Shown in pieces: positions 1-11,608 of a stretch of DNA of 64,000 nucleotides. The first letter of the stretch is position 1; each line of letters starts with the position of its first letter. Both the position numbers and the translations under genes were made by a program. This DNA is from Chloranthus sessilifolius (taxonomy: Eukaryota; Streptophyta; Magnoliopsida; Chloranthales; Chloranthaceae): the NCBI GenBank assembly GCA_021018995.1, contig CM037595.1:95554491-95618490 (forward strand), written 5' to 3'. Below the pieces are notes generated by a model. The model was given only the letters and a program-made list of their open reading frames with translations, had not been told where the DNA came from and ran no database searches.

Positions 1-770
1 AAAATCCGATATTTTAACCCTTGCTCTTTATGTAATTGGTTGAGATTTTTAACCTGACAGTTTATGATTTTAAATTCAAACCTAACTTGTCGCAGATCTG
101 GTCTCCAAAACTTGCCAGCCAAGTTATTCTGGTTTCTTGCACTCCTATATACAGTTGACTATTTTGACAAAAGGAGATTTTACCCGAGGGCCAATAATAT
201 ACTAACACTAGGGTGGAGTATCTAATACCATAGTCACAAAAATTATCGAATTTTTTAAATATTAATGAATTTAAGCTTTTATGAATTAATTCTGAATTAT
301 TTACAAATTTGTTCATAAAATTGTGTTTTTTAAAATTCACAACTAATTTCTGATATTTAAAATTTTTTTTTTTTTTTTTATTTTATTTTTTAAAATTTAC
401 TTTTAAATCTAATTTTTTTATTTTTTCTCCCAATGTTTCTCCGAACTTGCCAGATTTAAACCTTGCTGAATTATTGCACGGGTGGTCCACATGAAGAGAC
501 TTTTGATGGAGATTCGCATGCTTCTTGGAATCAGCTTGGCACCATGCACCCGTGTACAGGACGGGAACCTCATGATAACAAATAGAAAAACGTGGAAAAG
601 ACCCACCAAATGGATAAAATAGTTGGTATGTGGCGCGTGGGCCATGCATCACATTAAAGTCTATGCCACGAGCACCACCTACTCTTGCCCAAGGTGAGTG
701 GGCCATATGTAACATCTAGAGTAAAATATCTGGTCAAGAATATAATGGTTTAGAGGGTTGATAAAGTGAA
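1..770. other. Unassigned AT-rich sequence
   Basis: No gene or known element was recognised. There is a poly-T tract at 363-380 and a slightly GC-richer patch at 470-710 without a convincing reading frame. Confidence 0.3.
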
Positions 771-1235
771 GCGGGGGATTGCGGTTAACCGAACCAAAAC
801 ACCCAAATTTTGATTTCCCTATCGGTTCACCTAAAATTGACCTCGAACTGAAATTTCTGGTTTTAGTTAACTGAGATTCCCATTCCCTTGAACTGAAACC
901 GAACCGATCAAATTCGGTTTGGATTCATTTTTCAGTTTTTCTGATTTTGAAAGAGAGACATTTTTTTCTTAAAAAAAGTTCAAAAAATATCAGCCCAGTA
1001 CCAGTCTAGTTCAGTTTTTGTTAAAACTGAACCGGTGTAATTCGGTTCTTCTCTTTTTTTTTTTTCTTTTTTTTCAATTTTAGTTTTGGTTTCCTCTCCC
1101 TACCGAACCGGTTTCGATTTTCGGCAGTTAAAACTGATCATGACACTGAACCAATCCAAAATCGGTTTCAATTTTGGATCAATTTTGGGTCACTATTTTT
1201 CGATTCAATTTTCCAGTTTTCCTTCCCACCCCTAG
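770..1235. repeat. Degenerate CGGTT/AACCG-rich repeat
   Basis: Words such as AACCGAACCAAAAC, GAACCGATCAAATTCGGTT, GAACCGGTGTAATTCGGTTC and CCGAACCGGTTTCGATTTTC recur on both strands, giving local self-complementarity. The same style occurs near 31,130, 47,990 and 58,320. No coding sense was found. Confidence 0.5.
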
Positions 1236-1363
1236 TTGCAGCTATGTGGGCATGGCGCATTGGTACAGTTCCATCAACATAGAACCATTTTGAATTTATT
1301 ATGAAAAAGTGTGCATGTGCCCCTGGATTAGGTGGGTGCTCTAAGAGGCTCAAATACTCAGAT

Positions 1364-1415
1364 TATTAAAAAAAAAAAAAAAAAGTATATATATATATAT
1401 ATATATATATATAAC
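1364..1415. repeat. Poly-A plus (AT)n microsatellite
   Basis: A run of A from about 1366 passes into alternating TA to 1413 and then another A-rich tract. Confidence 0.85.
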
Positions 1416-1459
1416 CAAAAAAAAAAGCCTAATTTGGTAAAATACTCTTAATAAAAAAA

Positions 1460-1815
1460 TTTCACGCTGAAACACATTGACTTGGTAGAATACATTGACT
1501 TCGTTGAATCGGATGATGGAGACCGTTTATCCTCCCAATCTTTCAAACGATGGATCTTGAGATCATGGGCCTACCAGGAGACAGTTAGTGCTTTATTTCT
1601 CATGGCACACATCTCATAAAAATGACCTTAACATCACGTGCACGCTCAAATTTGATTTTAAGATCACTTTTTGGGGTGTGTACCACATGAAATAAAATAT
1701 TGACCGTTTGATGGTACGATCATGTTCTCAAGATCCATCGTGTGAGAGATTGGGACGATAAATAATCTCCATCGTCTGATTCAATATAAAATATATTTCA
1801 GGGTGTACACAAAGA
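1460..1815. mobile_element. Foldback MITE, full palindrome
   Basis: The left arm TTGAATCGGATGATGGAG... to about 1575 is the inverse of the right arm ...CTCCATCGTCTGATTCAA ending near 1787. Arms include GATGGATCTTGAGATCATG and its complement near 1727-1745. The centre holds the family words GGCACACATCTC and GGTGTGTACCAC. It belongs to the family with 9-bp target duplications at 8499 and 11092; outer ends here are diverged. Confidence 0.75.
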
Positions 1816-2424
1816 TTAAAAGTATGTTAAGCATGTTAAATAGTTGATATTGGAAGAAGATAAAATAAATTATATATATATATATCTCTTTTGAGTTTGT
1901 ATTAAGTTCAATTAAACTATATTTCAAGTTGTATATCATTATATTCACCATAAATGCAATACCAAATTCAAAGTTTTCTACCTTTAAAAGAAAATTCTTA
2001 ACTTTCTTAGGGAAGACAAACTCTGTAGACGCAAATTAGGCTGCTACGGTTCAATTTTATGTCATGTGGCACACATTTTTGATTAATCGGTTCAGCACCT
2101 TCTTAACAAGTGTAGTCCAAAGAATGAAGAATCTCTCTTATTAGGGGATTGAACCCATTCGATTGGTGCACTTTCATATATACCGTTAAAAAATTATGCA
2201 CAACCGCCGATATTAGAGTGTATTGTTCAACAGGTAGAATCGTCCAATGAACTTAATTTTTGGGCCTATGATATCTTTTTATGATAGCTTATAAAAAATG
2301 GTACAAGACCTTTTTAAGTAAATTGCTCGATATAAACTACCACTTATGGAGAGCCGTTTTTCTCCCATTTATTATATACCTTGAAAATAATTGTAATCAT
2401 GGGAGTACCATGAGTTCTCATGTT
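1816..2424. other. Unassigned intergenic sequence
   Basis: AT-rich, with a short (TA)n run near 1872-1886. No gene or repeat recognised. Confidence 0.3.
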
Positions 2425-2530
2425 ACATTTTAGGGATGTGTGCCACAAGGATTTAACATCTAACCATCTAAAAGAGGTGTCATAATCTAAAATATTTATC
2501 ATGTGGAAGATTGAATCGGAACATAATTTA
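2425..2530. mobile_element. Degenerate half copy of the foldback MITE
   Basis: GGGATGTGTGCCACA, CTAACCATCTAAAAG and ATCATGTGGAAGATTGAATC follow the order of the MITE right half. The left half is not seen. Confidence 0.5.
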
Positions 2531-2834
2531 TAGAGCTTGTTCTTCGAACAGTCAACAGTTTTCATGGACAAAAACCCTAGTTGCAGATATGAAATATCCG
2601 GTTGCAACTAAGGTAGCCAAGCTATTAATAAAGTAACAATTGGCTGTGTTCAAAGTCCAACTAGTTGAACCCGAAAGTTCAACCAGTTTTTCAAGTCCTT
2701 TCTAACATGGAAATTACTTCCACTGCAACATGTGCAAGCGTCGGTCCGTGAAGGTCAACAACCCTTTGTATCTAAGAGTTCTAAAACAAGTTTAATTCAA
2801 GGTGTCAAAATTAAAATTAGACTTGGGTATCAGT

Positions 2835-3062
2835 TTATGGAGGACCGATACGTATCAGCCGATACCGATATTTATCGAATAATTTAAAAAATAATAAATA
2901 AAAATAGAGATATCAGTCAAAAATCGATAATGTATTGCCTAATATACAATATGTATCGGCCAATATGGGCCCATATTAATCGATGTCAATACCGAGTTGA
3001 GATATCAATATGTATCGATTTGCCGAGATACTGATACATATCAGTATTGACGGATTTTTTAT
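2835..3062. repeat. GATACGTATC-rich repeat, copy 1
   Basis: Dense self-complementary words: CCGATACGTATCAGCCGATA, CGATATTTATCG, ATGTATCGGCC, ATGTATCGATT and ACTGATACATATCAGTAT. The same family is near 52,340, 53,590 and 60,470. It has no coding sense. Confidence 0.6.
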
Positions 3063-3484
3063 ACAATGGTTTAATTATTCCTATGTAGGGTTTAACTTTT
3101 ATGGGGCAACTATGATACTTTGACCCAAAAAAATGTAAGCATTTTCCTCAGTCAAAATTGATAGGCTTGCCCCGTTCTCTCTGCTTTGTTTTTTTTTTTT
3201 TCCGTCTCCAACTGCTAGCAGCTACTTTGTTTGTTTATTTTTAGAATATTATTATTTGCAACCAAGGATCAAAATAGTAGTTTCCTTCTCGGTTTTGGGC
3301 ATGATCTAAATCGAAAATTTGAACCGAAATTTCAGTCGAAAATTTTCCCTTTATACATATTTTGACTGAAATTTCAGCTCAATTTTTCATTTTCAGTGGG
3401 GACCAAAATCGAAACATTTCGGCCAATAGTTTGAATTATCAGCCGAAATTTTGAATCATATTTGTAACCATAAATTCTTCTTAT

Positions 3485-3800
3485 GCAACTAGGGGTTTGC
3501 ATTTAGGCAACTATTGACCGCTTTCAATTAGTCGATAGAGATTGTTTTTTATTCCAATCTTTCGAATAATAGATCTTGAGTTCTTTGGCCTAACATTAGT
3601 TGGACAAATGTCGACTCATTCTTAAAAGTGACTTAAAATACGCGTCACATGGAATTAATATTTAAATGATCTCAAAATTTATTATATGAAAAATGATGAA
3701 AAATATTATAAATCTTTTGATTCAAAGCAATCAATGATTTCACGCATGCAAAATTATGATTGTAAAGAAATAATCTATAGTTGCAAATATTGGCACTCAT
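3485..3800. mobile_element. Foldback MITE, diverged copy
   Basis: The left arm begins near GGGGTTTGCATTTAGGC and holds GATAGAGATTGTTTTTTATT and AATAGATCTTGAG. The right arm holds TCTCAAAATTTATTATATG and ends near ATAGTTGCAAATATT. Layout matches the intact copies at 8499 and 11092. Confidence 0.6.
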
Positions 3801-4429
3801 TTCTTTATTTGTTAGTATTATTATTTGTTGGTAATGTAAGGTTTGTGTGGATACAAAGTTGTCTTGTCACATAGATTTTTTTTTATCGAGGAAAGCTAAA
3901 GTCCACACAATTATTGGGCCCAATAATAAGCATGTCTTTTTGGAAAAATTATTACTAAGGGCCAAAACATGTGAAAAAAAAATATAAGTAGCGATAATTA
4001 TTTTGCCACGCGCAATGTGCTAGGCTGTCAATGGGGCCACGTTAATGTTAGGGTTAGCGGTCAAGGCTAAGCTCTAGCTTCAGGCTAACTTAGACAAGCT
4101 TTGATATTCCTAACCCTAATTTGGACAGGTGGGGGCTGGCTTGATCTTTGTTTATTATTATTATTATTTTTTTGAAATAAATACTAATACTGAAGACTTT
4201 TTTATAGGAGCGACTCTGCCATGGCTTGAAATCTTGCTCGAGACGTCCCGTATCTCAGGCCTCAATGAGACGAGATTAGATTGTGCTTCATTCTGAGAGC
4301 CAACATAAAAGATATTAATTTTATATTTTAGTTTATTAGGCTTGTACTACTCATTATGTTTCTATATGCGATACTATTTTATCTTATCGTATCCTATCAA
4401 TGTGATGATCTTGTGAATGGCTATCATGC
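3801..4429. other. Unassigned intergenic sequence
   Basis: No gene recognised. A short TTATTATTATT tract lies near 4150. Confidence 0.3.
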
Positions 4430-5682
4430 TGTAACAACTTAGCCAGCTTTGATCTTTTTAATGGTGTTAGGTGATGTTTTGCACTGTACACAGTGTTAGT
4501 GTTCCACACCGGAACCAGTCCTATTTTTAGAAAACCTATTTAATTTAGGTAACTCTCTTTTCATTTTTTCTTCTTTTAAGAAAACATAGTCATCTCTTAA
4601 CTCTTCTTCTTTTAAGAAACTCTAGTCATCACCATCCTTTCCTTTTAAATAATTTTTTTCAAAACTCTCTAATCTATTTCCTCAAATCTCCCGCTCAATC
4701 ACCGACAAGATTAATGAGGAAGAAGAAGAAAACTTAGACGAACCATATGTTGGGCATCAATTTTTTCAACCTAACCATCGTAAATCACCGCTCACGCTTC
4801 GACGGTGGGTACTCATCAATCCCTTCTATACTTCTCAGATCTCGTCGCATAGGGTGCGTTCAATCACGCATCGACGAGTTAAAAAATTTATTTAAACATT
4901 AATATTCCTTAATTCTGATAGACCTACATATTTCATATTATATTTTTCTTAGAATCTATATATTTTGTAGATTTACACATTTTGTATTTTGTCTTTCAAT
5001 TTATTACTTTTGTATTTTGATTTTCTATTGAATTTATCCCATGTTTGGCCACTACTCGTTCAAACGGACATGTTCTGATTTGTTCAGGACGGACTTCTGT
5101 GGCTTCCGTAAAGCTACAGGACGGACCTCCGTGAATTTTCTACCCTCTGTTTCTGTACAGGACGGACCTCCGTGATTTTATGATGAGCGTTCATCATTTA
5201 TTTGTATAGGATGGACTTTTGTCGTTCCTGCATCACCAAAGTATGCGCATTCACATAATTTAGGTGAAATCTTTGATCGCCCATACCGAACTCGTTTCTT
5301 ATCTAAACGTGGTATATTAGTAGTCAACATTCATCACCTCTATATGATCTTCATGATGAGATGGAGATTTTAGAATTTTTGTGTCATCTTTAAAGTCAAA
5401 TTTTAAATTTTCACATTTCTTAAGGACATCGAAGATCTTTCTTAAGGGAAAAATCTTATGTACCTACAAATTGACCCGCGATGACTCAGATTTCATACCC
5501 GATTTGAGGTATAGGGTATCGAAACATCGATGTCTTTTGGCGGAGTATTAAGTACTCTATCTCTGTTTATTACAACCAAAACTTTTAATGGATATTAATC
5601 ATAAATTAGGTTTTGATCGATGGTCATGATTTACTTAATTTAGAATTGCGATATCTTTCACTTCATTATTATATTACCATAC

Positions 5683-5729
<47 letters not shown>

Positions 5730-7339
5730 ATTTTATTGCTTCAACGTCATCTTCGCGATAGCATGGAGGCTTAAGAATTCTATACTCTCGTGAAATTGAA
5801 CTCTAACCTTCACATTCTTAATTTCACACATACTAACAACTACTTTATTCTATATTTATATGGGTGAGTTATATAAATATATATGTATAAACATAACGTA
5901 ATCTTGAATTTAAATCCATCCACTAGTAAGATAGTTATATGCTTCAATCTTAGTTATCTTGTACGAGTTATAGATAGGTTAGGTCATGTACACGAGAGTG
6001 TAAGATCATACCTACGCCTTGAGCGTAGTGTTTCGCTGAGATGATATCTAAGTAGAGATCACACTATATTCGCATGCTTCACAACTCATGGTGGTATGGG
6101 ACATCATGACTAGTAAAGTGAGTACGGATTCAGTGTAATCTCGTACACGGTGCCATACGATGATCCTATCATCCATGAGTCCTAAATATGATAGATTAAG
6201 TGTAGGGTTTGTTTAAGGTTAAATTCAAGTTAAGTTAGATATGAGTATGATAATAGGATACCGATGTGTAAGTCAACATAAGATTAAAAACTTAAATTTA
6301 TGTGTTATTTTTTATGTAGTCACCATAAGGACCACAATGTTAACAGTCAAGATGGCTCTCTCATAAGACATTATGAGTTATATTATAAGTTACGTTTGAT
6401 GGTCACCCCTGAGACTGGATGAGGTGTATGATATGATATGTTATGATATGAAGGGCGTTATATTATAGTGGTAAGCTACTATGGTGTCACATTGTAAGCT
6501 CGAGCAGTGACTCTGACACATGTTGATTAGGATTACGAGTATATAGGTATGTCTATGCAATGTGCAAACGCATGTGACGTTGCAATATAATATATTACGT
6601 GTATAAGGTATGACGAGGTACGTTAGGATTGTAGTGTATCTAGATCATGACCTTACATATTTGTTATAATATGTTTCTTGATTTGATTGTTTTAACACTC
6701 ATTTATTTTCATGCACTGTCATTCTATTTATCACTCACGAGATGCACCCACAATGCACCTGAGTAGTGTAAGGTGGATTGATAGTATATCTACAGAGTTG
6801 TACGTTGTTTAGCAACTCAAGGCTCATGACATTTATTATTTTGGGTGACTATATCAACAAAGTGGGCGTCGACTATCCAGATCCTGCTGATGTTGATTTC
6901 ATAAATCTTATGGATATAAAGTACCAGAAGCCTTGAGAGAGCGACGCTGCAAGACACCAGGAGGACCTTGGTGCTGATTTTGATCCGAGCACCGATTATT
7001 GATAACACTAGTTTGAGTATAGAAATTAGGATCTTTAATTCAGTATTCTTTCATTTTTATTCATACAGTTATTGTCTATTCATGGCTTCATACTTTTAAT
7101 GTGTTTAACATTATTCTTCCTTATATTAGTAGTTATTTTATGAATTTTTATCGCATTTATTTATTATTTATGACTACCCTTATATCTCATCTTTATCTGT
7201 TGGATTCATGAATTTTGTGAAGCTTTATTGCATGAAAACTCCGATCATGGATATGTCAGCTTAACGTATCTGGGATGCATGCGAGTCATAACTCAGAATT
7301 TCAGGCCCTCGGGATGAGGTAGAATTTCGGGTCGTGACA
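4430..7339 (+). mobile_element. Solo LTR, probably Gypsy (Tekay-like), about 2.9 kb
   Basis: The unit begins TGTAAC and ends GGGTCGTGACA, a typical end for large plant Gypsy LTRs. It is flanked by CATGC (4425-4429) and CATGA (7340-7344), a near-perfect 5-bp target duplication. There is no internal coding region, so it is a solo LTR left by recombination. Four spaced copies of a word like AGGACGGACCTCCGTGA lie at 5085-5220, and an (AT)n run at 5687-5728. It looks old. Confidence 0.65.
5687..5728. repeat. (AT)n microsatellite inside the solo LTR
   Basis: Uninterrupted alternating TA of about 40 bases. Confidence 0.9.
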
Positions 7340-7379
7340 CATGATATACCCAAATCGATGCACAATAATACTATGATTA

Positions 7380-7650
7380 TTCTTATTTTTAAATGGCTAA
7401 TATTAGAGATCTTTGATTGGACAGTATACAATTGATTGATATGTGTGATTCTTTTACTTAGATATGTTCCAATCAAAATAATCACTTAAATTGTTTAGAT
7501 TGATCCAAATATTTGTCACATGACATAACAGTGAGGTATACTTTGATAGTGTAAGATCAAATACATATTTTAATGGTGTAAGATCATTTACTTTAATGGT
7601 GTAAGATCAAATGCATATTTTAATGATGTAAGATCATTTAATAGGTTATT
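7380..7650. repeat. Dispersed repeat B with short tandem units
   Basis: The stretch GGCTAATATTAGAGATC... to ...TTGTCACATGACATAACAGT is shared with 58,170-58,310. It is followed by a 46-48 bp tandem unit (GTGTAAGATCAAATACATATT then GTGTAAGATCATTT) repeated twice at 7548-7640. Confidence 0.5.
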
Positions 7651-7659
7651 TTAGTTTTA

Positions 7660-8205
7660 CACAGTCTTGGTCTCAAGATTGTCTAAGAGAACTCAGAAAT
7701 TCGAGATATCAAACCATAGACTCTGCTGACCGCCCGTGCAAAGACAGGGCATAGTCACCTAACTTTTTGCCGCATGGATCACATATTTGACTAATCTACG
7801 AAGTTATGATTATTATTAATCGTTAAAAAAATATGCGAAATTGTACATATTAAAACAAATAGATTAGATGATTCAAATCTTGAGTACGTAAGTGCGATTT
7901 TTGAGTTCTCTTTAGTTCAATATATAAGCTGCCATTCTGATGGCATAGGTTGCTCAAAACCAGTGGCAGGCGCACTAAAGGGCGAGTGAGGGCATCCGCC
8001 GACAGTGGATTTTAAAGTAATTTTTTAAAATTATTTTATATGTAATGGGTATTCTTATTTGCAACTATAATTAAGAACAAAAAATTTAAGGCAGTAAATA
8101 CTAGTACCTATCTTATATAACTTCCCCTCTTCTTTCCTCCTTGAATCTCACGTCCCTATAAAATCTCTCTATCTACATGTGAATAGCATATAGATCCATC
8201 ATTTT
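7660..8205. other. Unassigned intergenic sequence
   Basis: No gene or known repeat recognised. Confidence 0.3.
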
Positions 8206-8207
8206 TA

Positions 8208-8450
8208 AAGGGTGTATTATTTGCACATGTTAAACTTGTGAAGAACACGCAACCCCCCTCCCAATAAAAAAAGTTGACGGCCTTGAATCAAGTGATGGAG
8301 ATTGATTTTTGTTCCAATCTTCTACACAATATATCTTGAGATCATGGCACATTTATCATACAATCACATGTTGATTCCACATGGCACACATCCCCAAAAG
8401 TGTCTACAGCTATTTATAAGGAGTAAACATATAGTTGCAAATAATAAAAC
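8208..8450. mobile_element. Foldback MITE, one-armed copy
   Basis: It starts GGGTGTATTATTTGCACATG, keeps the left arm (GATGGAGATTGATTTTTGTT, ATATCTTGAGATCATGG) and ends near AGTTGCAAATAATAAAAC. The right arm is missing, so the palindrome is lost. Confidence 0.55.
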
Positions 8451-8498
8451 ACATCATTACTTAACTAAGCACCTATTTTTGCTCCCTAAATCTCTCAT

Positions 8499-8951
8499 GG
8501 GTATCTCCCCTTGCGCCCACGCATTCTCTAAAATCCCCTGCATCTCAGATCCCTTTAAAATCATTGATTGCTTTGGATCAGATGATGGAGATCGTTTTTC
8601 ACCCCGCTCTTCCACAAAATAGATCTTGAGATCATGTCTGACCTATCAGACGGTCCGTTTTCATTCCATGTGTTACAAATTTCTAAATAATCCTTAAAGC
8701 ATATGGCATATTTTTGGCATCATGTGGCACACATCATACTCAAACGTGAATTAGGGTCATTGGGATCATTAACATATGGAATAAAAAACGGATCGTCTAA
8801 TAAGTGAGACATAATCTCAGGATCAATTGTGTGAAAGATCGGGGTGAAAAACGATCTCCATCATCTAATCCGAAGCAATCAATGGTTTTCAAGGGATCTG
8901 AGACCGTGATCACTTTCAAAGAATGTGTGGGCGCAAATAGAGGTACACTCC
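8499..8951. mobile_element. Foldback MITE with 9-bp target duplication (Mutator type)
   Basis: ATCTCTCAT stands at 8490-8498 and again at 8952-8960, directly flanking the element. The ends are inverted (GGGTATCTCC...GCGCCCACGCATTCT against the complement of GAATGTGTGGGCGCAAATAG). Inner arms GATCAGATGATGGAGATCG and CGATCTCCATCATCTAATC pair over about 150 bp each side. No transposase is present. A 9-bp duplication with long terminal inverted repeats is the Mutator hallmark. Confidence 0.85.
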
Positions 8952-8999
8952 ATCTCTCATCTCCCAAAGTAGATATTTTCACACATACACTTAAGTGTT

Positions 9000-9090
9000 A
9001 ATACTATTGACATTTTTAATCAAATAATGGAAATTATTTTTCGTCCCAATTTTCGACACCACAAATCTTAAGATCGTGGTCCCATAATTT
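9000..9090. mobile_element. Half copy of the foldback MITE
   Basis: ATCAAATAATGGAAATTATT, CGTCCCAATTTTCGACAC and AATCTTAAGATCGTGG follow the left-arm order. No right arm follows. Confidence 0.5.
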
Positions 9091-9479
9091 TGGTGAAATT
9101 TTATTAAATTCGTTGAAATTAATAAAAAAAATTTAATCTCCGAGAAATAATAGAAATTTCGTTAAAAGTTTTGTTCAACCCCTATTTCAGCAAATTTCAG
9201 AGAATTTTGTTAAAATTTGTCTCTATAACTTACATCCCATCTAGATGAAAATCCTGATTCCATCACTGCTCAAAACCTATTAGTCTATAACACGTGGTAA
9301 AAAGGTAGGGCTGTCATGGCCCCTATGTGTAATGGAGCTACTCTCCATTTATACTTTGTATATTTATTTTTGCATTGTATCTTGGCAAATATGACATGGC
9401 ACAAGATTTTCAAGGTGGACTGAGTTATCCCACGATGGCAGGGACAGATGATAGAATAAGGACAGATGATAGAAATATG
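9091..9479. other. Unassigned sequence
   Basis: Contains GAAATTT/AAATTTC-rich words near 9100-9220. No gene recognised. Confidence 0.3.
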
Positions 9480-9906
9480 GTGGGAGATGAATTTTGACGA
9501 TGTGAGAAAGGAGATATGGCCTCTAACGGTTTACACGATTTTTTAGGACATTTAACTAAAAAGGAATAATAGAAATTTCAGACGGAGGGCGAAACCTTTT
9601 GCGCATGTCATGAGAGACGCCAGAGATCTGATAATTGGGTGGAAGGTTGCTGAGGTCGAAAAGTTTAACGAGGGGCTGGGGCACTTACTATCTATTTGGG
9701 AGGACTGCTGTGATAATGTGAGGTGATGGGTCGGGGGCGATGGCAATTCTCTCGGATGGCATCAGACCTGTCACAAACCCGGGGTGAGAGAAGTTTGGCC
9801 GGGTTTTCGGCTTTTCTGCGGGTGCTTTGTTTTGAGTAGCCCCTTGCTACCCACCCTGGTGCGCTGCTCTTGCACTTTCGATTTGTAGTTTGTTATGTTT
9901 TTTCTT

Positions 9907-9945
<39 letters not shown>

Positions 9946-9980
9946 CTTTATTACCGTCTCAAAAAAACAAAAAAAAATTT
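9480..9980 (+). mobile_element. LINE (L1-type) 3' fragment
   Basis: The plus frame at 9570-9726 reads RRRAKPFAHVMRDARDLIIG then WKVAEVEKFNEGLGHLLSIW and ends at a stop. It resembles the last residues of plant LINE ORF2 proteins. It is followed by a 3' UTR with an (AT)n run (9910-9941) and TTACCGTCTC with an A-rich tail to 9977. Only the 5'-truncated tail is present, as is usual for LINEs. The family call rests mainly on the tail layout. Confidence 0.45.
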
Positions 9981-10350
9981 ATTTTTGCATGTATTGCCCA
10001 AATATGACAGAATAATTTTAGGTAGCCATTTCTTACATAGGGGCCATGACTGTTATATAAGTTTGACGATCTCTACTATATAAAAACACCATCTAAGTCG
10101 GTTGAGTTGAAAGCTATAATCAATTGCAAAAGATAGGAACAAAATATAATTTTCATAATTTGATTACAAGGAGTCAAAGGTTATTATATAATTCAACAGT
10201 TGACTACAATAAATCATATGACAAGTATCATGTTTTGCTCCAATTTTATATACCAAAGATCTATTGATCATGAACTTCAAATCAGACGGCCTATATTGCA
10301 TTTTTACATATTACATGTCCCTAAAATACCAAGTCGTTCTTTAAATTCGA

Positions 10351-10440
10351 TGCAATCACTTAAAAAAAACGTGTGCAAGTAATGGCTCCCTAATTTTAAT
10401 ATGTGAGCCATTACTTGCACACGCTTTTTACGTGATTGCA
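10351..10440. mobile_element. Short hairpin, 36-bp arms, 17-nt loop
   Basis: TGCAATCACTTAAAAAAAAC GTGTGCAAGTAATGGCTC (10351-10387, spaced here) pairs with GAGCCATTACTTGCACACGC...GATTGCA (10405-10440) with about three mismatches. A further partial right arm lies at 10452-10483 and a left-arm copy (TCACTTGAAAAGCGTCTGCA) at 10859-10890, so the hairpin sits inside a larger nested palindrome. Confidence 0.7.
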
Positions 10441-10529
10441 CCGAATTAATTTAAATTAGCCATTACACATATTTCATGTGATTGCACCTAAAATTAAAAA
10501 GAAAATTGTACTTTTCTCTTAGCCCAAAT

Positions 10530-10795
10530 TTCTGTTTACCTATTCGCCCACTCTCTCTCCATCATTTTCTCTCTCTACCATTTTGTATTTCTCTACATTC
10601 TCGCTCTCCACCTCACTTTCTCTCTACTATTCTCTTTGTATACAATTTTCTCTCTCTACACCTCTACCTTATCTCTCTCAACCATTCTCTTTCTCTCTCT
10701 ACACCGTTCTCTCTCTCCATCTATCTTGCTCTCTCTATCGTTTTCTCTCTCCATGATCCTATCTCTTTTCTACTACCTTCTCTCTCTTTACCCAA
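10530..10795. repeat. CT-rich degenerate minisatellite
   Basis: Words like CTCTCTCTACCATTTTCTCT recur with a loose 20-30 bp period. The open plus frames here (L, S, F rich) come from this composition and are not genes. Confidence 0.7.
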
Positions 10796-10914
10796 GGTGC
10801 GACTACATGGATAATTTCATCATTAAAAAACATTAATTTTTTTATTAATAAGGGGAATCACTTGAAAAGCGTCTGCAAGTAATGGCACGCTTTTAATATT
10901 GAGCACGGATGTAA

Positions 10915-11060
10915 GCTCTCTAAAGGTCCGCGCTTCATGCAATGGTAAAAGGTTTGGGCTCGGAGAGCGACCACTTAGTATGTAAAAAGCCAGAAGTTAG
11001 GTTTATATCTCATCTACCCTCCCAACGCCTTGTAAGTACGGGACTAGCACTGGATAATAA
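10915..11060 (+). mobile_element. Candidate tRNA-derived SINE
   Basis: CGCTTCATGCAATGGTAAAAG is box-A-like, and GGTTTATATCTCATC some 60 bp later is box-B-like. GGCTCGGAGAGCGACCAC between them and ACGGGACTAGCACTGG near the end recall plant SINE families. The 3' end runs into ATAATAAATTTTTTATT. It is diverged and no clean target duplication was seen. Confidence 0.45.
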
Positions 11061-11091
11061 ATTTTTTATTATTTAAGGCACTTTAAATATA

Positions 11092-11471
11092 GGGTGTTGT
11101 TATTTGCACCTATTTTTCCTTTTAAGAATACACTTTCCTACCATAAAAACCCATTGACTGCTTTGAACCGGATGATGGAGATCGTTTTTCGTCCCAATCT
11201 TCGAAACAATAAATCTTAAGATCATGAACCAAAAAAAGTGACTTGAGAACCCTTTCTCATGGTACACCTATGAGCACGATTTTTAATGATGTGTGCCACA
11301 TGGAATCAACATGTGACCGTCTGATAAGTGCGCCATGATCTCAAGATCTATTGTGTGGAAGATTGGGACAAAAAACAGTCTCCATCATCTGATTCAAGGC
11401 AGTCTAACAATTGTTTATGATGGGAAGGTGTGTGATCTTCACAGAAAAAACAGGTGCAAATAACGCTACCC
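11092..11471. mobile_element. Foldback MITE with 9-bp target duplication (Mutator type)
   Basis: TTAAATATA stands at 11083-11091 and at 11472-11480. The element begins GGGTGTTGTTATTTGCACCT and ends AGGTGCAAATAACGCTACCC, an inverted pair. Inner arms CGGATGATGGAGATCG and AGTCTCCATCATCTGATTC pair as well. This is the best copy of the family and shows its real ends. Confidence 0.88.
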
Positions 11472-11608
11472 TTAAATATATTATGAACAGGTCCTTTAAT
11501 AGGGGGGAAACAGGAAAATGCCATATTTTCTGTTAATTTAATTGATTTGAAGAGAGAAAAAAAATGATTAAATCTATTTCATGTTCTAAGAAACATGAGG
11601 AGGTGTTG

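Noticed and set aside
10482-10836. Leu/Ser/Phe-rich frames that look membrane-like
   Set aside because: They lie in a CT-rich minisatellite; the composition alone gives such residues.
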